A DNA stretch of 64,000 nt from Lachnospiraceae bacterium. GTDB taxonomy: Bacteria; Bacillota; Clostridia; Lachnospirales; Lachnospiraceae. Both the position numbers and the translations under genes were made by a program. Positions within the stretch are counted from its first letter, which is position 1; each line of letters starts with the position of its first letter. The DNA is taken from the NCBI GenBank assembly GCA_910574885.1, contig CAJTDD010000015.1:1-64000 (forward strand), written 5' to 3'. Below the pieces are notes generated by a model that made no database searches, was not told the DNA's origin, and saw only the letters and a program-made list of their open reading frames with translations. Shown here piece after piece: positions 1 through 8,580 of the stretch.

Positions 1-134
1 GTTTTCAAGGTACATTATTTTTATGAAAATCACTCGCTTAATTTGCGAATGCATCTACCTATTAGATTAATTCATCAACTTATTAGTTTTCGGACAGTCT
101 CCCCCTCTGTTCTATCAACGATTTTTCGCCATTA
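1..134. other. Window edge, no gene recognised
   Basis: This is the stretch downstream of the last type VII secretion gene. It is AT-rich. A short frame is open on the plus strand from the window edge but has no recognisable protein signature. On the minus strand only very short frames follow the essC stop. No convincing terminator is visible. Whether secretion substrates or immunity genes follow cannot be seen because the window ends here. Confidence 0.4.
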
Positions 135-3100
135 TCAATTCCCTACAATCGAATGCAAATTGTGGCCATACTTTGGAAGGCGAACTCGCCGGTAAACTCC
201 GTTTTTAAACAACAATCCTTCCCCTGGCTTGGGAATCTCCCTCATACCAGAAACAGGAAATATCGGCACAACTCCCTGGGAACTCAATACAAGCCCTTCT
301 GACGCCTGTCGGACCAGCTTATCCATCCCGCTCATTCCCCGCGGCTTTGCGGCATGGATGGTAATGATACAGGGAATCCCCAGGGAAATACCCTCTTTTA
401 TCAGATACGTGATCCTTTCCAAGTCTGTATTCAGCTTTTCCGTAAAATCTTCCAGATCGTCAATCAGTATTGTACAAAACGGTAATTCACCGAGCAGTTC
501 CTTGGGACTTAAACCATCGCACTCTCTCAACCTCTTTTTCAAATACATTCTTCTGTCTTCCAGCTCCTTTGACATCTCTTTCACAAAAATCTCAATTTCT
601 TTTTTCCCCTCTATATATAAGACATTCGGCGCCTGACGACAGTAATACATTTCCATGCCTTTTGTGTCAAAGAGATAGGTTCTTCCTCGTGGAATTGCCT
701 GATTCGCAAGTATCTTCAGCATATTGGTTTTCCCAGTTCCGGTATTTCCGATAATCACAAACATACCTGCCGTCGGCTGAAATCCCGTCCCGACCACTTC
801 TTCCACGTCTAACCCAATCAGATAGCCGCTGCCATCGGATGCATATTCTTTCATCATATCTGAGTATAACTCCTGCGGCAATACAGGAATATGAGGCGCT
901 TCTTTTCCTGGATAACTCTTTCGTACTTCCTGAATCAGGTTTTTCAAAGCCCTACTATATTCCACCTTATCTTCGCATGGCGCCATGGTATAAATCTGCG
1001 CTTCATGTACATATTCACCGCTTACCAACACACGTCCCTTGATATCTGTTTGTTTCAATGTTGTCCTTCCCACAGTCAAACATGTTTCGTTCGATTCAAA
1101 TATATAGCCTGCTATCCTTTTTTTGAAGTTAATCAAGGTTGCTTGTCGGACTGCATTTACCCTTGCCACTGTGACAACTGTATAGATTCCAAGGCCAGCT
1201 CCGTCTCGTGTCAACCTTGTAAAGAAATCCTCCTCTTCAAATCCTACCTCTTTCACAACATCAAACTGGTCGATTGCCACAACCAGAGATTTTAGAGAAT
1301 CTCCTGACAGCTCACGGTATGCTTCCAATGAAGGGGCTGCATACTCTGCAAATAGTTTTTTCCTGGATGCGATCTCATCCGTCATAAATTTCTTGAATTT
1401 CCAGTACCGTTCTTCATCGGCAGGCGAGATGTACTCCGCTGTATGAGGAAGTTCCTTCATGGGCATACAGCCATGATTCCCATAATCCAAAATATAAAAA
1501 TGAACGGTATCTACATCGCAGGAAATTGCAAGGCTTGTCAGTACTGTGGTCAGAAATACCGTCTTTCCAAAACCAGCGGACGCAGCATAAAAGAGATTCC
1601 CTTCATTTTCAAAGTTGTGTTCTAACTCCTTTTGCTCCTGCATCTCAGGTAAATCTACTCTTCCAATCCTTACAGACAATTTGTTGTCTTTCCTTCTGTC
1701 CTTGACTCCATATGGGCTTACTATCATCTTGCCCAGCGGTAAAAGCCATGGCTTTTTCACCTCTCTAACCTCTTCTTTTGTGAATTCTTCTTGGATATGG
1801 GCAATTACCGCCTCAAGCTGCGTCTTACATGCCCGAGACTCTTCTGCTCCTTTGCTTAGATCCTGGTCAAACAATTCCCCTTGCCCCAGCTTGTTCACGG
1901 CATAAACCTGGTTATCGGCTGACTCGTTTTTTTCTTCTTCCCGATATGCCTCTCCACTGAAAGCAGACTGGAATAATTCGTAAATCTCATGATTACCAAC
2001 CTGAAAATATGCCCTCCCAGGCAGAGTAAGCCCCGCCGCATCCCCTGTCTTTAGAATCTCCTTGCTGTCACTTTCGTTCTGCACCTTGAGGCAAAGTTTA
2101 AACTTGCTGTTGCTGATAATCTGTTCATCCACAACACCGGCTGGTTTCTGTGTTGCCAGAATCAAATGAACGCCTAAACTTCTTCCAATACGAGACACTG
2201 ACACAAGCTCTTTCATAAAATCTGGCTGCTCTTTCTTCAATTCGGCAAACTCATCACTGATAATAAAAAGATGTGGAATCGGCTCAGGCGCAGCCCCTTC
2301 CCTAAACAACCGCATATATCCGTTAATATGGTTCACCTGAAAGCTTCGGAATATGCGCTGTCTTCGCGACAGCTCTGCCTTTACAGAAATCAGCGCCCGC
2401 ATACTTCCTGGACCATCCAGATTCGTAATGGTCCCCATATGGTGCGGAAGATCGCAAAACAAGTTTGCCATACCGCCTCCTTTGTAATCAATCAGCAAGA
2501 ATCCCACTTCATAAGGATGAAAATTCACTGCAAGCGACAGAATATAAGTCTGGAGCAGCTCAGATTTTCCAGCCCCCGTCGTTCCTGCCACAAGCCCGTG
2601 AGGACCATGCGCTCTCTCATGCAGGTTCAAGCACAAGACCTCCCCTGCCATACGCATCCCCAGCGGTACGGCCAGCGACTTGTGAGACTGATTCTCCTTC
2701 CATCTTTTACGGACATCAAGTTCATCTGGCCGCCGTATCCCATACAACTCAAAAAAACTGACATTTCTGGGGATAAAACTGACCGTCCCCCTGGCATGCT
2801 CCAACACGCTTAAATCTCTCGCCATCCATTCAAAATCAACCTTATCTCCCGAAAACAGACGAATCTCCTGCTCTGTATACGCCTGTTCATCAAGAAGAAG
2901 CGTCCCTTTACTGGAACTGTCATACACCAAAACACTCCCTATATATTCTGGAAGATTTGCCTGTGTATAACTGGCATAAATAATCGAAAATCCCAGTTTC
3001 TTTCCATCCATACATAGATATTCCATAATCCCATGATTTAAAATCCAGGAAGGCTCATCAATCAGGAAGAGATAGTAGGGTATATTCTTGCCGCCTTGCA

Positions 3101-4499
3101 CGCCTTCCTTCATCTGCTCTGCCCGCTCCTTTAAAATCTGCGCCATGCCCCCAAGCACAATCTCCTGAGTTCTTTCTGAGCAAACCATTCCTAACACATT
3201 CATCGCTGGTATACGCAGATGAGGGAGCCAGCGCATCCATGCAAATGTTTCTTCGTATCTCTCATCATAGACGACAATCATCCTTAAATCATGATAGCTA
3301 TGAAAAAATGCAAGCTGCATTATCAGTACATTCATCTGCCGTTGCACGGTTTCCCTCTCGCCTATCATTCCAAGATGAGCTTTTTTCAAATCAACCACTC
3401 TTGGTCTGAGAATCAAAGAATACCTTCGCAAAATCTCCTCCGCCAGCTCTGCCAATGCATCCCCTTTCACATCCCAAGCCTGCTCCTTCCCCTCAATCTG
3501 CAGCCTCGTTCCTCCCAAAAAACTGCCGACAGCCACAGTAAGAAAATCCTCATCACAGGCAGACCGTTCGTAAATCCGGCTGTCATACGCTCTTATCATC
3601 CTGCCCAATTCTTCAACTGTTGGATATTGGAAGTCATAGATTTCCTGCTCCCGCTCACAGGCTATTGCAATCTCCTTCTGTCTGTGCCACAGATAGCCGA
3701 TATATCGTTCCCTACGCTCCCTATCTCTTTTCTTTTGCTCCCTTCTCTCATCCACATACTGCACCCCAGAAAATACCGCCGTCATCCCTGCTGCCGCCGC
3801 AGATAACAGCAGATAGATTCCATGTCCCGCCAAAAGCCCGATTGCAAGCGCCACTGCCGTCATCGCCAAAGGGGGCAATATGACCATAAGAAATCCCTTT
3901 TTAGCCCCGGTTTCTTTTTCCCTTGGAAGTTCAATCCGGATCTTTTCCGCAGACGGTCTTTTCAATAGCCTTGGAGAACGTTTATAGATTGGAAAACCCT
4001 CCGGTTTCTGCAAAGGAAAACATTCCAGGAGTTTTGTTTGATAAGCATCCGCATTCCCCTGGACTGCAATCTGTTTTTCCCACACCTCAATCTTTACATT
4101 CTCCAAAAACAGGACGTCGCCCGGCTGCAAGACGAAATCACCTTGATTCAATTCCTGTTGGTTCAGATAGAGCCGCTCTTTTCCATTTGTCTCAGCACAC
4201 ATCTGCATTCCTCTGATATAAAAACGGCTTTTTAGCCCAGGAATCCGCAGCAAAGCCTCCGTTCCCTCCGATATGGTGACACACGCTTTTCGGGCAAACA
4301 GACGTCTTTCTCCACATAGCCAAAACACCTGCCTGCCATCCCGAATCTGCCATATATCTTTCTCATACTTTGTTGGACAAAGTCCACCCGCCCCGTAAGG
4401 GGCATGTATTACGGTATGCCCTTGGGTATACTCTTTTGTACGTCCAAATACAGGATACTCCAAATATCCATCCCTGGTCTGCATTAGCAGATACTCCAT
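135..4499 (-). CDS. essC: Type VII secretion FtsK/SpoIIIE-type ATPase EssC
   Basis: Motor and presumed channel-forming ATPase of a Firmicutes-type (T7SSb) secretion system, acting at the inner membrane on WXG100-like substrates. The N-terminal ~190 residues look like the paired FHA-like domains of EssC. Two hydrophobic segments follow at about residues 200-247. Three P-loop domains come next: GTTGAGKSE near residue 640 with Walker B FIISDEFAEL; ASAGFGKTV near 975 with VVAIDQFD; and GNTGTGKTN near 1250 with TILIDDLED. All three Walker A motifs keep Lys and Thr/Ser, so none is obviously dead. At 1454 aa it matches full-length EssC. A strong AGGAGGT ribosome site precedes the ATG. It is the last visible gene of the operon, 29 bp after essB. 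Confidence 0.95.
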   Translation of the reverse strand: MEYLLMQTRDGYLEYPVFGRTKEYTQGHTVIHAPYGAGGLCPTKYEKDIWQIRDGRQVFWLCGERRLFARKACVTISEGTEALLRIPGLKSRFYIRGMQMCAETNGKERLYLNQQELNQGDFVLQPGDVLFLENVKIEVWEKQIAVQGNADAYQTKLLECFPLQKPEGFPIYKRSPRLLKRPSAEKIRIELPREKETGAKKGFLMVILPPLAMTAVALAIGLLAGHGIYLLLSAAAAGMTAVFSGVQYVDERREQKKRDRERRERYIGYLWHRQKEIAIACEREQEIYDFQYPTVEELGRMIRAYDSRIYERSACDEDFLTVAVGSFLGGTRLQIEGKEQAWDVKGDALAELAEEILRRYSLILRPRVVDLKKAHLGMIGERETVQRQMNVLIMQLAFFHSYHDLRMIVVYDERYEETFAWMRWLPHLRIPAMNVLGMVCSERTQEIVLGGMAQILKERAEQMKEGVQGGKNIPYYLFLIDEPSWILNHGIMEYLCMDGKKLGFSIIYASYTQANLPEYIGSVLVYDSSSKGTLLLDEQAYTEQEIRLFSGDKVDFEWMARDLSVLEHARGTVSFIPRNVSFFELYGIRRPDELDVRKRWKENQSHKSLAVPLGMRMAGEVLCLNLHERAHGPHGLVAGTTGAGKSELLQTYILSLAVNFHPYEVGFLLIDYKGGGMANLFCDLPHHMGTITNLDGPGSMRALISVKAELSRRQRIFRSFQVNHINGYMRLFREGAAPEPIPHLFIISDEFAELKKEQPDFMKELVSVSRIGRSLGVHLILATQKPAGVVDEQIISNSKFKLCLKVQNESDSKEILKTGDAAGLTLPGRAYFQVGNHEIYELFQSAFSGEAYREEEKNESADNQVYAVNKLGQGELFDQDLSKGAEESRACKTQLEAVIAHIQEEFTKEEVREVKKPWLLPLGKMIVSPYGVKDRRKDNKLSVRIGRVDLPEMQEQKELEHNFENEGNLFYAASAGFGKTVFLTTVLTSLAISCDVDTVHFYILDYGNHGCMPMKELPHTAEYISPADEERYWKFKKFMTDEIASRKKLFAEYAAPSLEAYRELSGDSLKSLVVAIDQFDVVKEVGFEEEDFFTRLTRDGAGLGIYTVVTVARVNAVRQATLINFKKRIAGYIFESNETCLTVGRTTLKQTDIKGRVLVSGEYVHEAQIYTMAPCEDKVEYSRALKNLIQEVRKSYPGKEAPHIPVLPQELYSDMMKEYASDGSGYLIGLDVEEVVGTGFQPTAGMFVIIGNTGTGKTNMLKILANQAIPRGRTYLFDTKGMEMYYCRQAPNVLYIEGKKEIEIFVKEMSKELEDRRMYLKKRLRECDGLSPKELLGELPFCTILIDDLEDFTEKLNTDLERITYLIKEGISLGIPCIITIHAAKPRGMSGMDKLVRQASEGLVLSSQGVVPIFPVSGMREIPKPGEGLLFKNGVYRRVRLPKYGHNLHSIVGN

Positions 4500-4528
4500 A
4501 GCCGGACCTCCTACGTTTATTCAGGTAA

Positions 4529-5620
4529 TCAGATTCCTAATTTTCCTGCAAGTTCTTCGATCTCCTTCACTAACTCCTGCTTCCTGCCGCGCTTTTCTTC
4601 GCCGGATAATTCTCCATCCTCTTCCATCTGCCGCAGTTCATGCATGTAAGCATACAACAAAAGCTGGTCGTCCGACATCTTCATCGCAAGCTCCTCGGCC
4701 TCCCTTACCTCAATTCGTCCCAGATGAATCCAGTAATCCAACACATTTTCATTAGACTGGCAGGTAATTTTGCTCAGAATATTTTCCTTATCTCCGGCGC
4801 TGAACGTGTCCACAGCTTGTCCCTGGATATAGGCAGTGGCAAGCATATATTTTTCAGTTCGGTTAAGTTCTGAAATCCGAAATCCTTTCAATGCGTCAAT
4901 CATTGCTATATAATCCTTCTGAATATAAGCGTTCCCGGCTGTCCTTAACTTATCCTGTTTGGGCATACGCCAGCCGAAACTGTAAAATACGGCAAACAAA
5001 AGCAATACCAGCAGGCACACAGATACCCCGCAATATCTGACCAGCCCTTTATATTTCCAGATTTCCACCTTTTTCATAAGGTTCTTTTCATTTTCCATGA
5101 GGTTTGCATATTCCTCCAGTAATATTTTTTTCTCTTCCTGAACTGTTTCCGGCTCAAAGAAAACGGTATGCTTATCCTGCATTTTCAAGATTTCCAGGCC
5201 GCCATACAGATAGTCCTCATAGGGATGTAAGCCTTCCAGGATATATCCAATCAATGCCTGGTACTGCCTTAGAAAATACTTTGTCCGGTTCTTCCTGTCG
5301 GGGGAAATGATATCCCGGTTTTTCACCCTAACCCTGCCGAGAACATCATAGAACAGATTCTCAGGTTCGAGTGCAAAATCATAATCCTGATATACTTTTG
5401 CAAGCTCCGCCACCTGTGCCAATACCATAAGCTGCTTCATCCGATCTGCCCCTTTTAGTTCTTCAAATCCGCTCATACCCCGCATGTCGAAGCTCATACA
5501 TACAGTCTCTTTTTCTTCTTCCACCTTACAAGGGAGAAACAGAGCATGTTCCTCTTCTAACCGTCTAAAATCATACCTGGTTTTTGATACCATCTCACAC
5601 TTCTGTATCCGAATCTTCAT
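4529..5620 (-). CDS. essB: Type VII secretion pseudokinase-like membrane protein EssB
   Basis: 363 aa, matching the EssB/YukC family in size and layout. A soluble N-terminal pseudokinase-like domain (about residues 1-190) is followed by one transmembrane helix near residues 195-215 (CGVSVCLLVLLLFAVFY). A C-terminal helical domain rich in Glu and Lys would lie outside the cell. EssB is a structural part of the T7SSb membrane complex and contacts EssC. The gene sits between esaB and essC, the order known from Bacillus and Staphylococcus systems. The assignment rests on synteny plus topology; sequence in this family drifts quickly. Confidence 0.88.
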   Translation of the reverse strand: MKIRIQKCEMVSKTRYDFRRLEEEHALFLPCKVEEEKETVCMSFDMRGMSGFEELKGADRMKQLMVLAQVAELAKVYQDYDFALEPENLFYDVLGRVRVKNRDIISPDRKNRTKYFLRQYQALIGYILEGLHPYEDYLYGGLEILKMQDKHTVFFEPETVQEEKKILLEEYANLMENEKNLMKKVEIWKYKGLVRYCGVSVCLLVLLLFAVFYSFGWRMPKQDKLRTAGNAYIQKDYIAMIDALKGFRISELNRTEKYMLATAYIQGQAVDTFSAGDKENILSKITCQSNENVLDYWIHLGRIEVREAEELAMKMSDDQLLLYAYMHELRQMEEDGELSGEEKRGRKQELVKEIEELAGKLGI

Positions 5621-5650
5621 TCCTGCCCTCCCCTGCCTTGCCTCTGCTTC

Positions 5651-5884
5651 TCAATGCGCCCCAAACGTTAGAATGTCCCCTGCATAGATCCCTCCCTGCC
5701 AGAAGGTAAGCATAGGGTTCACATATGCCTTTTTCCGCATAGAATATACTTTCACCTGCCTGTCATCCCTTAGCGGCGAGAAAAAACCGGCTTCGAGAAG
5801 TCTTTGGTAAACATCCATGATTCTCTGCTCCGGCTTCACCATAACGTCCAATTTTTTGCGGTCTTCCACAAATGTCAGTATCAT
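5651..5884 (-). CDS. esaB: Ubiquitin-like type VII secretion accessory protein EsaB/YukD
   Basis: 77-residue protein of YukD/EsaB size with a beta-grasp-like pattern: a beta hairpin at the start (MILTFVEDRKKLDVMV), a central helix (IMDVYQRLLEAGF) and C-terminal strands ending AGDILTFGAH. EsaB is a small cytoplasmic component needed for T7SSb activity, and no conjugation function is expected. The start codon overlaps the stop of the preceding gene (ATGA), so the two are probably translationally coupled. Spacing to essB is 30 bp. Confidence 0.85.
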   Translation of the reverse strand: MILTFVEDRKKLDVMVKPEQRIMDVYQRLLEAGFFSPLRDDRQVKVYSMRKKAYVNPMLTFWQGGIYAGDILTFGAH

Positions 5885-6315
5885 TTCTTACTCCTATTTA
5901 ACTTTTTACCCCTGTTTTTTCGTCTGCCAGAAAAGAAATTCATGATTCCTTTCGCTGTAACCAGGAAAAGAAGCGCCGTTATCGCCAATCCCGATTCTAA
6001 CCCTGCTACTGACAGTGAATCTTCCACTGCCAAGTATCCCTGCATCGGTTCTCCCGATACGGTCCGGAAAATCTGGCGGCGGATGTCCCAGAGTCTTTCT
6101 TCCTCCTTCCTCTCCGCCCCAAATATCTCCTGTCTTATCCGCTCTAGCCTCCGGCTTTCTTCTAAATGAAGTTCCCATTCCTTTCGGCTGGTTTCTACTG
6201 CAAATACAGGAATCCCATACCGATCGCTTAACGGAATTCGGTTTCCGCCCCCACCTTCTTTTATATCCGCAGCCGGCAATTCCGGATTCAGCCGTATATC
6301 ACGGTTCCTTTCCAC
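5881..6315 (-). CDS. EssA-like single-pass membrane protein of the type VII locus
   Basis: 144 aa with a polar, charged N-terminal ~105 residues (many Arg and Glu, probably helical), one hydrophobic segment near residues 107-128 (GLAITALLFLVTAKGIMNFF) and a very basic tail. Size, topology and position between the WXG100 gene and esaB match EssA of staphylococcal systems, but no sequence motif fixes the identity. It starts with GTG five bases after the WXG100 stop, and its stop overlaps the esaB start, so translation is probably coupled. The alternative is a lineage-specific subunit. Confidence 0.6.
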   Translation of the reverse strand: MERNRDIRLNPELPAADIKEGGGGNRIPLSDRYGIPVFAVETSRKEWELHLEESRRLERIRQEIFGAERKEEERLWDIRRQIFRTVSGEPMQGYLAVEDSLSVAGLESGLAITALLFLVTAKGIMNFFSGRRKNRGKKLNRSKK

Positions 6316-6320
6316 AGCTG

Positions 6321-6611
6321 CTACCTACGGTTCAGGGAACCAGCCGTCCGGTCGAATTCTGCATACTGCTGTGCATTCATCACAACGCCCTGCCCAATAG
6401 CGGAAATCAACTCCCGCATCGCCTCAAAGCTTGGCGCCATCTCTGCCACTCTTGCGGCAAACCCCTCGTATCCGCTTCCTTCCCATAACTCCGGAAGCTG
6501 GCTGTTTACGACATTGTTCAGATAATTCTGGAGAGCCGTGACATCCTCAACATGGCTTTCAATCTCCTGACCTCTTGCAATCACATCCTCCGTATTCATC
6601 CTGATACTCAT
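6321..6611 (-). CDS. esxA: WXG100 family secreted protein (EsxA-like)
   Basis: 96 residues, two helices joined by a turn carrying LWEGSGYEGF, the W-x-G hallmark of WXG100 proteins (here W-E-G). Members form four-helix-bundle dimers and are exported by EssC. The C-terminus reads YAEFDRTAGSLNRR; a classic YxxxD/E export signal is only loosely matched, by Y-A-E-F-D. A good AGGAGG site precedes the ATG, and an alternative ATG lies four codons in. It is the only WXG100 gene in the window. Confidence 0.9.
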   Translation of the reverse strand: MSIRMNTEDVIARGQEIESHVEDVTALQNYLNNVVNSQLPELWEGSGYEGFAARVAEMAPSFEAMRELISAIGQGVVMNAQQYAEFDRTAGSLNRR

Positions 6612-6648
6612 ACCTTTTCTTTTCCTCCTACTAAAATAGATTCTATCA

Positions 6649-8286
6649 TTAATCTGCCACCGGATTTCCGGATCTGTCCGCTGCGCTAAGTGGGTTTGCT
6701 ATAAACTGATAAACGCTCATGTATTCTGCATTTCCAAGCCTTGTATACGGAAGTTTTGAAGCAAAATCTCCTAAGATTCTCTGATTCATAGCGCTATTTT
6801 TCTCTTTTACTTTTTTTGCAGCACTCATCCCTTCCGCGGCTGCATCCCTGGATGAATTCTGAACCTCTGAAATGTATTTCTCTAATTTATCGGTATAGTC
6901 CTTCGACAAATCAGCGGATTTCTGGGCATAGTCCATATACGCCTGATTATTCACCAATAAGGCATTCTGCATATTTTCGTGATTCTCCTTCAACTTACGA
7001 ATACTCTGTTCAAGGAATTGGCTGTTCATCTGAGGATGGAAACCGGCAAGCTGCCCATTATACGCTCGCACTGCCGTAAGTTCCGCCTCATATCTTTGCT
7101 GAAATGCTTTCTTTGCCTCATTCACATTAGAATTGATCGGGTCCATATATTCTCTCTGTACCAGTTCCGTAATCTTGTCCATATCAAAATTTTCTGCCTG
7201 GTCTGCTTCCTCTATTAGTTTCTCAAGCTCCTGTGCCTGCTCCAACAGTAAGCCTTGTAAATCCTGTTGGGCTTCCCCTTCCTTGGAATCATTGATTCCG
7301 GTTGACTGCTCGAACCTTTTGAGCATCTCCTCATTGCTGTCTCTTAGTTCCCTCAAACCCTCGGTTACAAACTCTTTCTCCAATATAAGCTCCGTCTGCC
7401 TTTCCAGTTCTGCGCGCAGTAACCCTTCCGCTTTCCCGGCAATGCTCTCTCCGTTCCCGTCTAAAGTAAGGTCGAGCTCCACCGTCTGCCCTGCCAGGTT
7501 TTCCAGACAATCTGCTAACGATTTCCCTCCGGCGTCTAAAGCTGCAATTTGGGTCTGGATATCCCGGACACTGCTTTCATACTGCGCTCCTACAGACTCC
7601 TCCAACAGAGAAATTTGTGTCGTATAACCGGAAATATCCGACATTTCCGGTATTTTTTCCTTCTCGGGCATCTTTGGCATCTCTGCCAACGTAATCCATT
7701 CCTGGGACTGGATTCTTTCCATTGCCTCTAAGTCTCTCAAATCATTTTCCATCACACGTCCTGCTCCGTCCTGGGCATCATGGAACTCCCTTAATATGTT
7801 GTCCACATACATATAGCTTAAATGATTGTTCAGCGAATCGATATAACTCCAAACATGATAAAGAAGTTCATACTGTCTCCTTCCGGAACAGGATTGGCTG
7901 ACGATATACTCCAACTGAGATACCTGCGGCGCTGTGTTAATGCTCTCCACATTCTGGGAAAAAGCCGCCGGGATAATAATATATGCCCCGTATTTTCCTG
8001 TCTCAAGTCCGGTTCTTGCCGCCTCCAAGGATGCATACTCAAAATCCATACTTGGAAACCTGGACAGACGCTCCGCATAATTCACCCGGCCTTCGTCTTT
8101 CGTTACTCCTTCATCCAGGTTCACTACCGCAATCTTCCTTAACTCCTCCGTTTCTCTTTTGTCCGACGCCGCATATGTGTTCTGTTTTGCAGCACTGCCA
8201 GGACTTTCAGACCAGCTTCCCGCTCTCCAAAGTGCCGCGGCTCCAAACATAATTGTCAAAAAAACAACGATTTTTTTGTAATTCAT
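6649..8286 (-). CDS. EsaA/YueB-like type VII secretion membrane protein, short form
   Basis: First gene of the operon, 545 aa. One hydrophobic helix lies at residues 5-20 (IVVFLTIMFGAAALW). A YhgE/Pip-type extracellular region follows (KIAVVNLDEGVTKDEGRVNYAERL and GKYGAYIIIPAAFS), then long helical and coiled-coil stretches. The family normally ends in several membrane helices, but this protein ends in a soluble segment (AADRSGNPVAD) with no C-terminal membrane region. No frameshift or leftover coding sequence is evident downstream, since esxA begins 37 bp later. EsaA forms the extracellular part of the T7SSb complex and serves as phage receptor in Bacillus (YueB). A strong AAGGAGAAG ribosome site supports the start. 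Confidence 0.75.
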   Translation of the reverse strand: MNYKKIVVFLTIMFGAAALWRAGSWSESPGSAAKQNTYAASDKRETEELRKIAVVNLDEGVTKDEGRVNYAERLSRFPSMDFEYASLEAARTGLETGKYGAYIIIPAAFSQNVESINTAPQVSQLEYIVSQSCSGRRQYELLYHVWSYIDSLNNHLSYMYVDNILREFHDAQDGAGRVMENDLRDLEAMERIQSQEWITLAEMPKMPEKEKIPEMSDISGYTTQISLLEESVGAQYESSVRDIQTQIAALDAGGKSLADCLENLAGQTVELDLTLDGNGESIAGKAEGLLRAELERQTELILEKEFVTEGLRELRDSNEEMLKRFEQSTGINDSKEGEAQQDLQGLLLEQAQELEKLIEEADQAENFDMDKITELVQREYMDPINSNVNEAKKAFQQRYEAELTAVRAYNGQLAGFHPQMNSQFLEQSIRKLKENHENMQNALLVNNQAYMDYAQKSADLSKDYTDKLEKYISEVQNSSRDAAAEGMSAAKKVKEKNSAMNQRILGDFASKLPYTRLGNAEYMSVYQFIANPLSAADRSGNPVAD

Positions 8287-8336
8287 CTTCTCCTTCCTTT
8301 TTCAATTCATTTTCTTTTACTTGGGTTTCTTTTGGA

Positions 8337-8362
8337 ATTGAAGGTATCAATCAAAACCTTCA
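8337..8362. repeat. Inverted repeat in the type VII leader
   Basis: TTGAAGGT and ACCTTCAA form an 8-bp perfect stem with a 10-base loop in the untranslated leader upstream of the esaA-like gene. It has no U-tract in either direction, so it is more likely a regulatory site or leader structure than a terminator. Confidence 0.35.
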
Positions 8363-8392
8363 ATACAGATTCATAAAATAGATTCCTACGAT

Positions 8393-8406
8393 GTGTTGAA
8401 CAACAC
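8393..8406. promoter_or_regulatory. Palindrome downstream of the type VII promoter, candidate operator
   Basis: Perfect inverted repeat GTGTTG-AA-CAACAC. It lies about 12-25 bases into the predicted transcript of the type VII operon, a usual place for a repressor. A second repeat, TTGAAGGT...ACCTTCAA, lies at 8337-8362 between this site and the esaA-like start. The binding protein is not identifiable from the window. Confidence 0.45.
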
Positions 8407-8424
8407 TATATGTATGTGGCTCAT

Positions 8425-8453
8425 ATCATACAATAATTTCCCTTTTCTGTCAA
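8425..8453 (-). promoter_or_regulatory. Near-consensus sigma-A promoter for the type VII operon
   Basis: On the minus strand TTGACA (8448-8453) and TATGAT (8425-8430) are separated by exactly 17 bases, matching the -35 consensus perfectly and the -10 at five of six. It is the best promoter in the divergent gap and lies about 140 bp upstream of the first type VII gene. Confidence 0.7.
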
Positions 8454-8515
8454 TCATTCTACATATTTTCCATATTTTTTTGTTCGACTTTTTTCGACAA
8501 ATACCGCTTTTCTAC

Positions 8516-8544
8516 TTGACCTGCTCCTTCGTTATCCCTATGAT
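8516..8544 (+). promoter_or_regulatory. Sigma-A promoter for the PHP-UvrD gene
   Basis: TTGACC (8516-8521), a 17-base spacer and TATGAT (8539-8544) lie 37 bp upstream of the ATG at 8581. An AGAAGG ribosome site follows. The gap 8287-8580 thus holds two divergent promoters. Confidence 0.65.
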
Positions 8545-8580
8545 TGGTATAGAGCATGTTACGGAAAGAAGGTATTTTTT

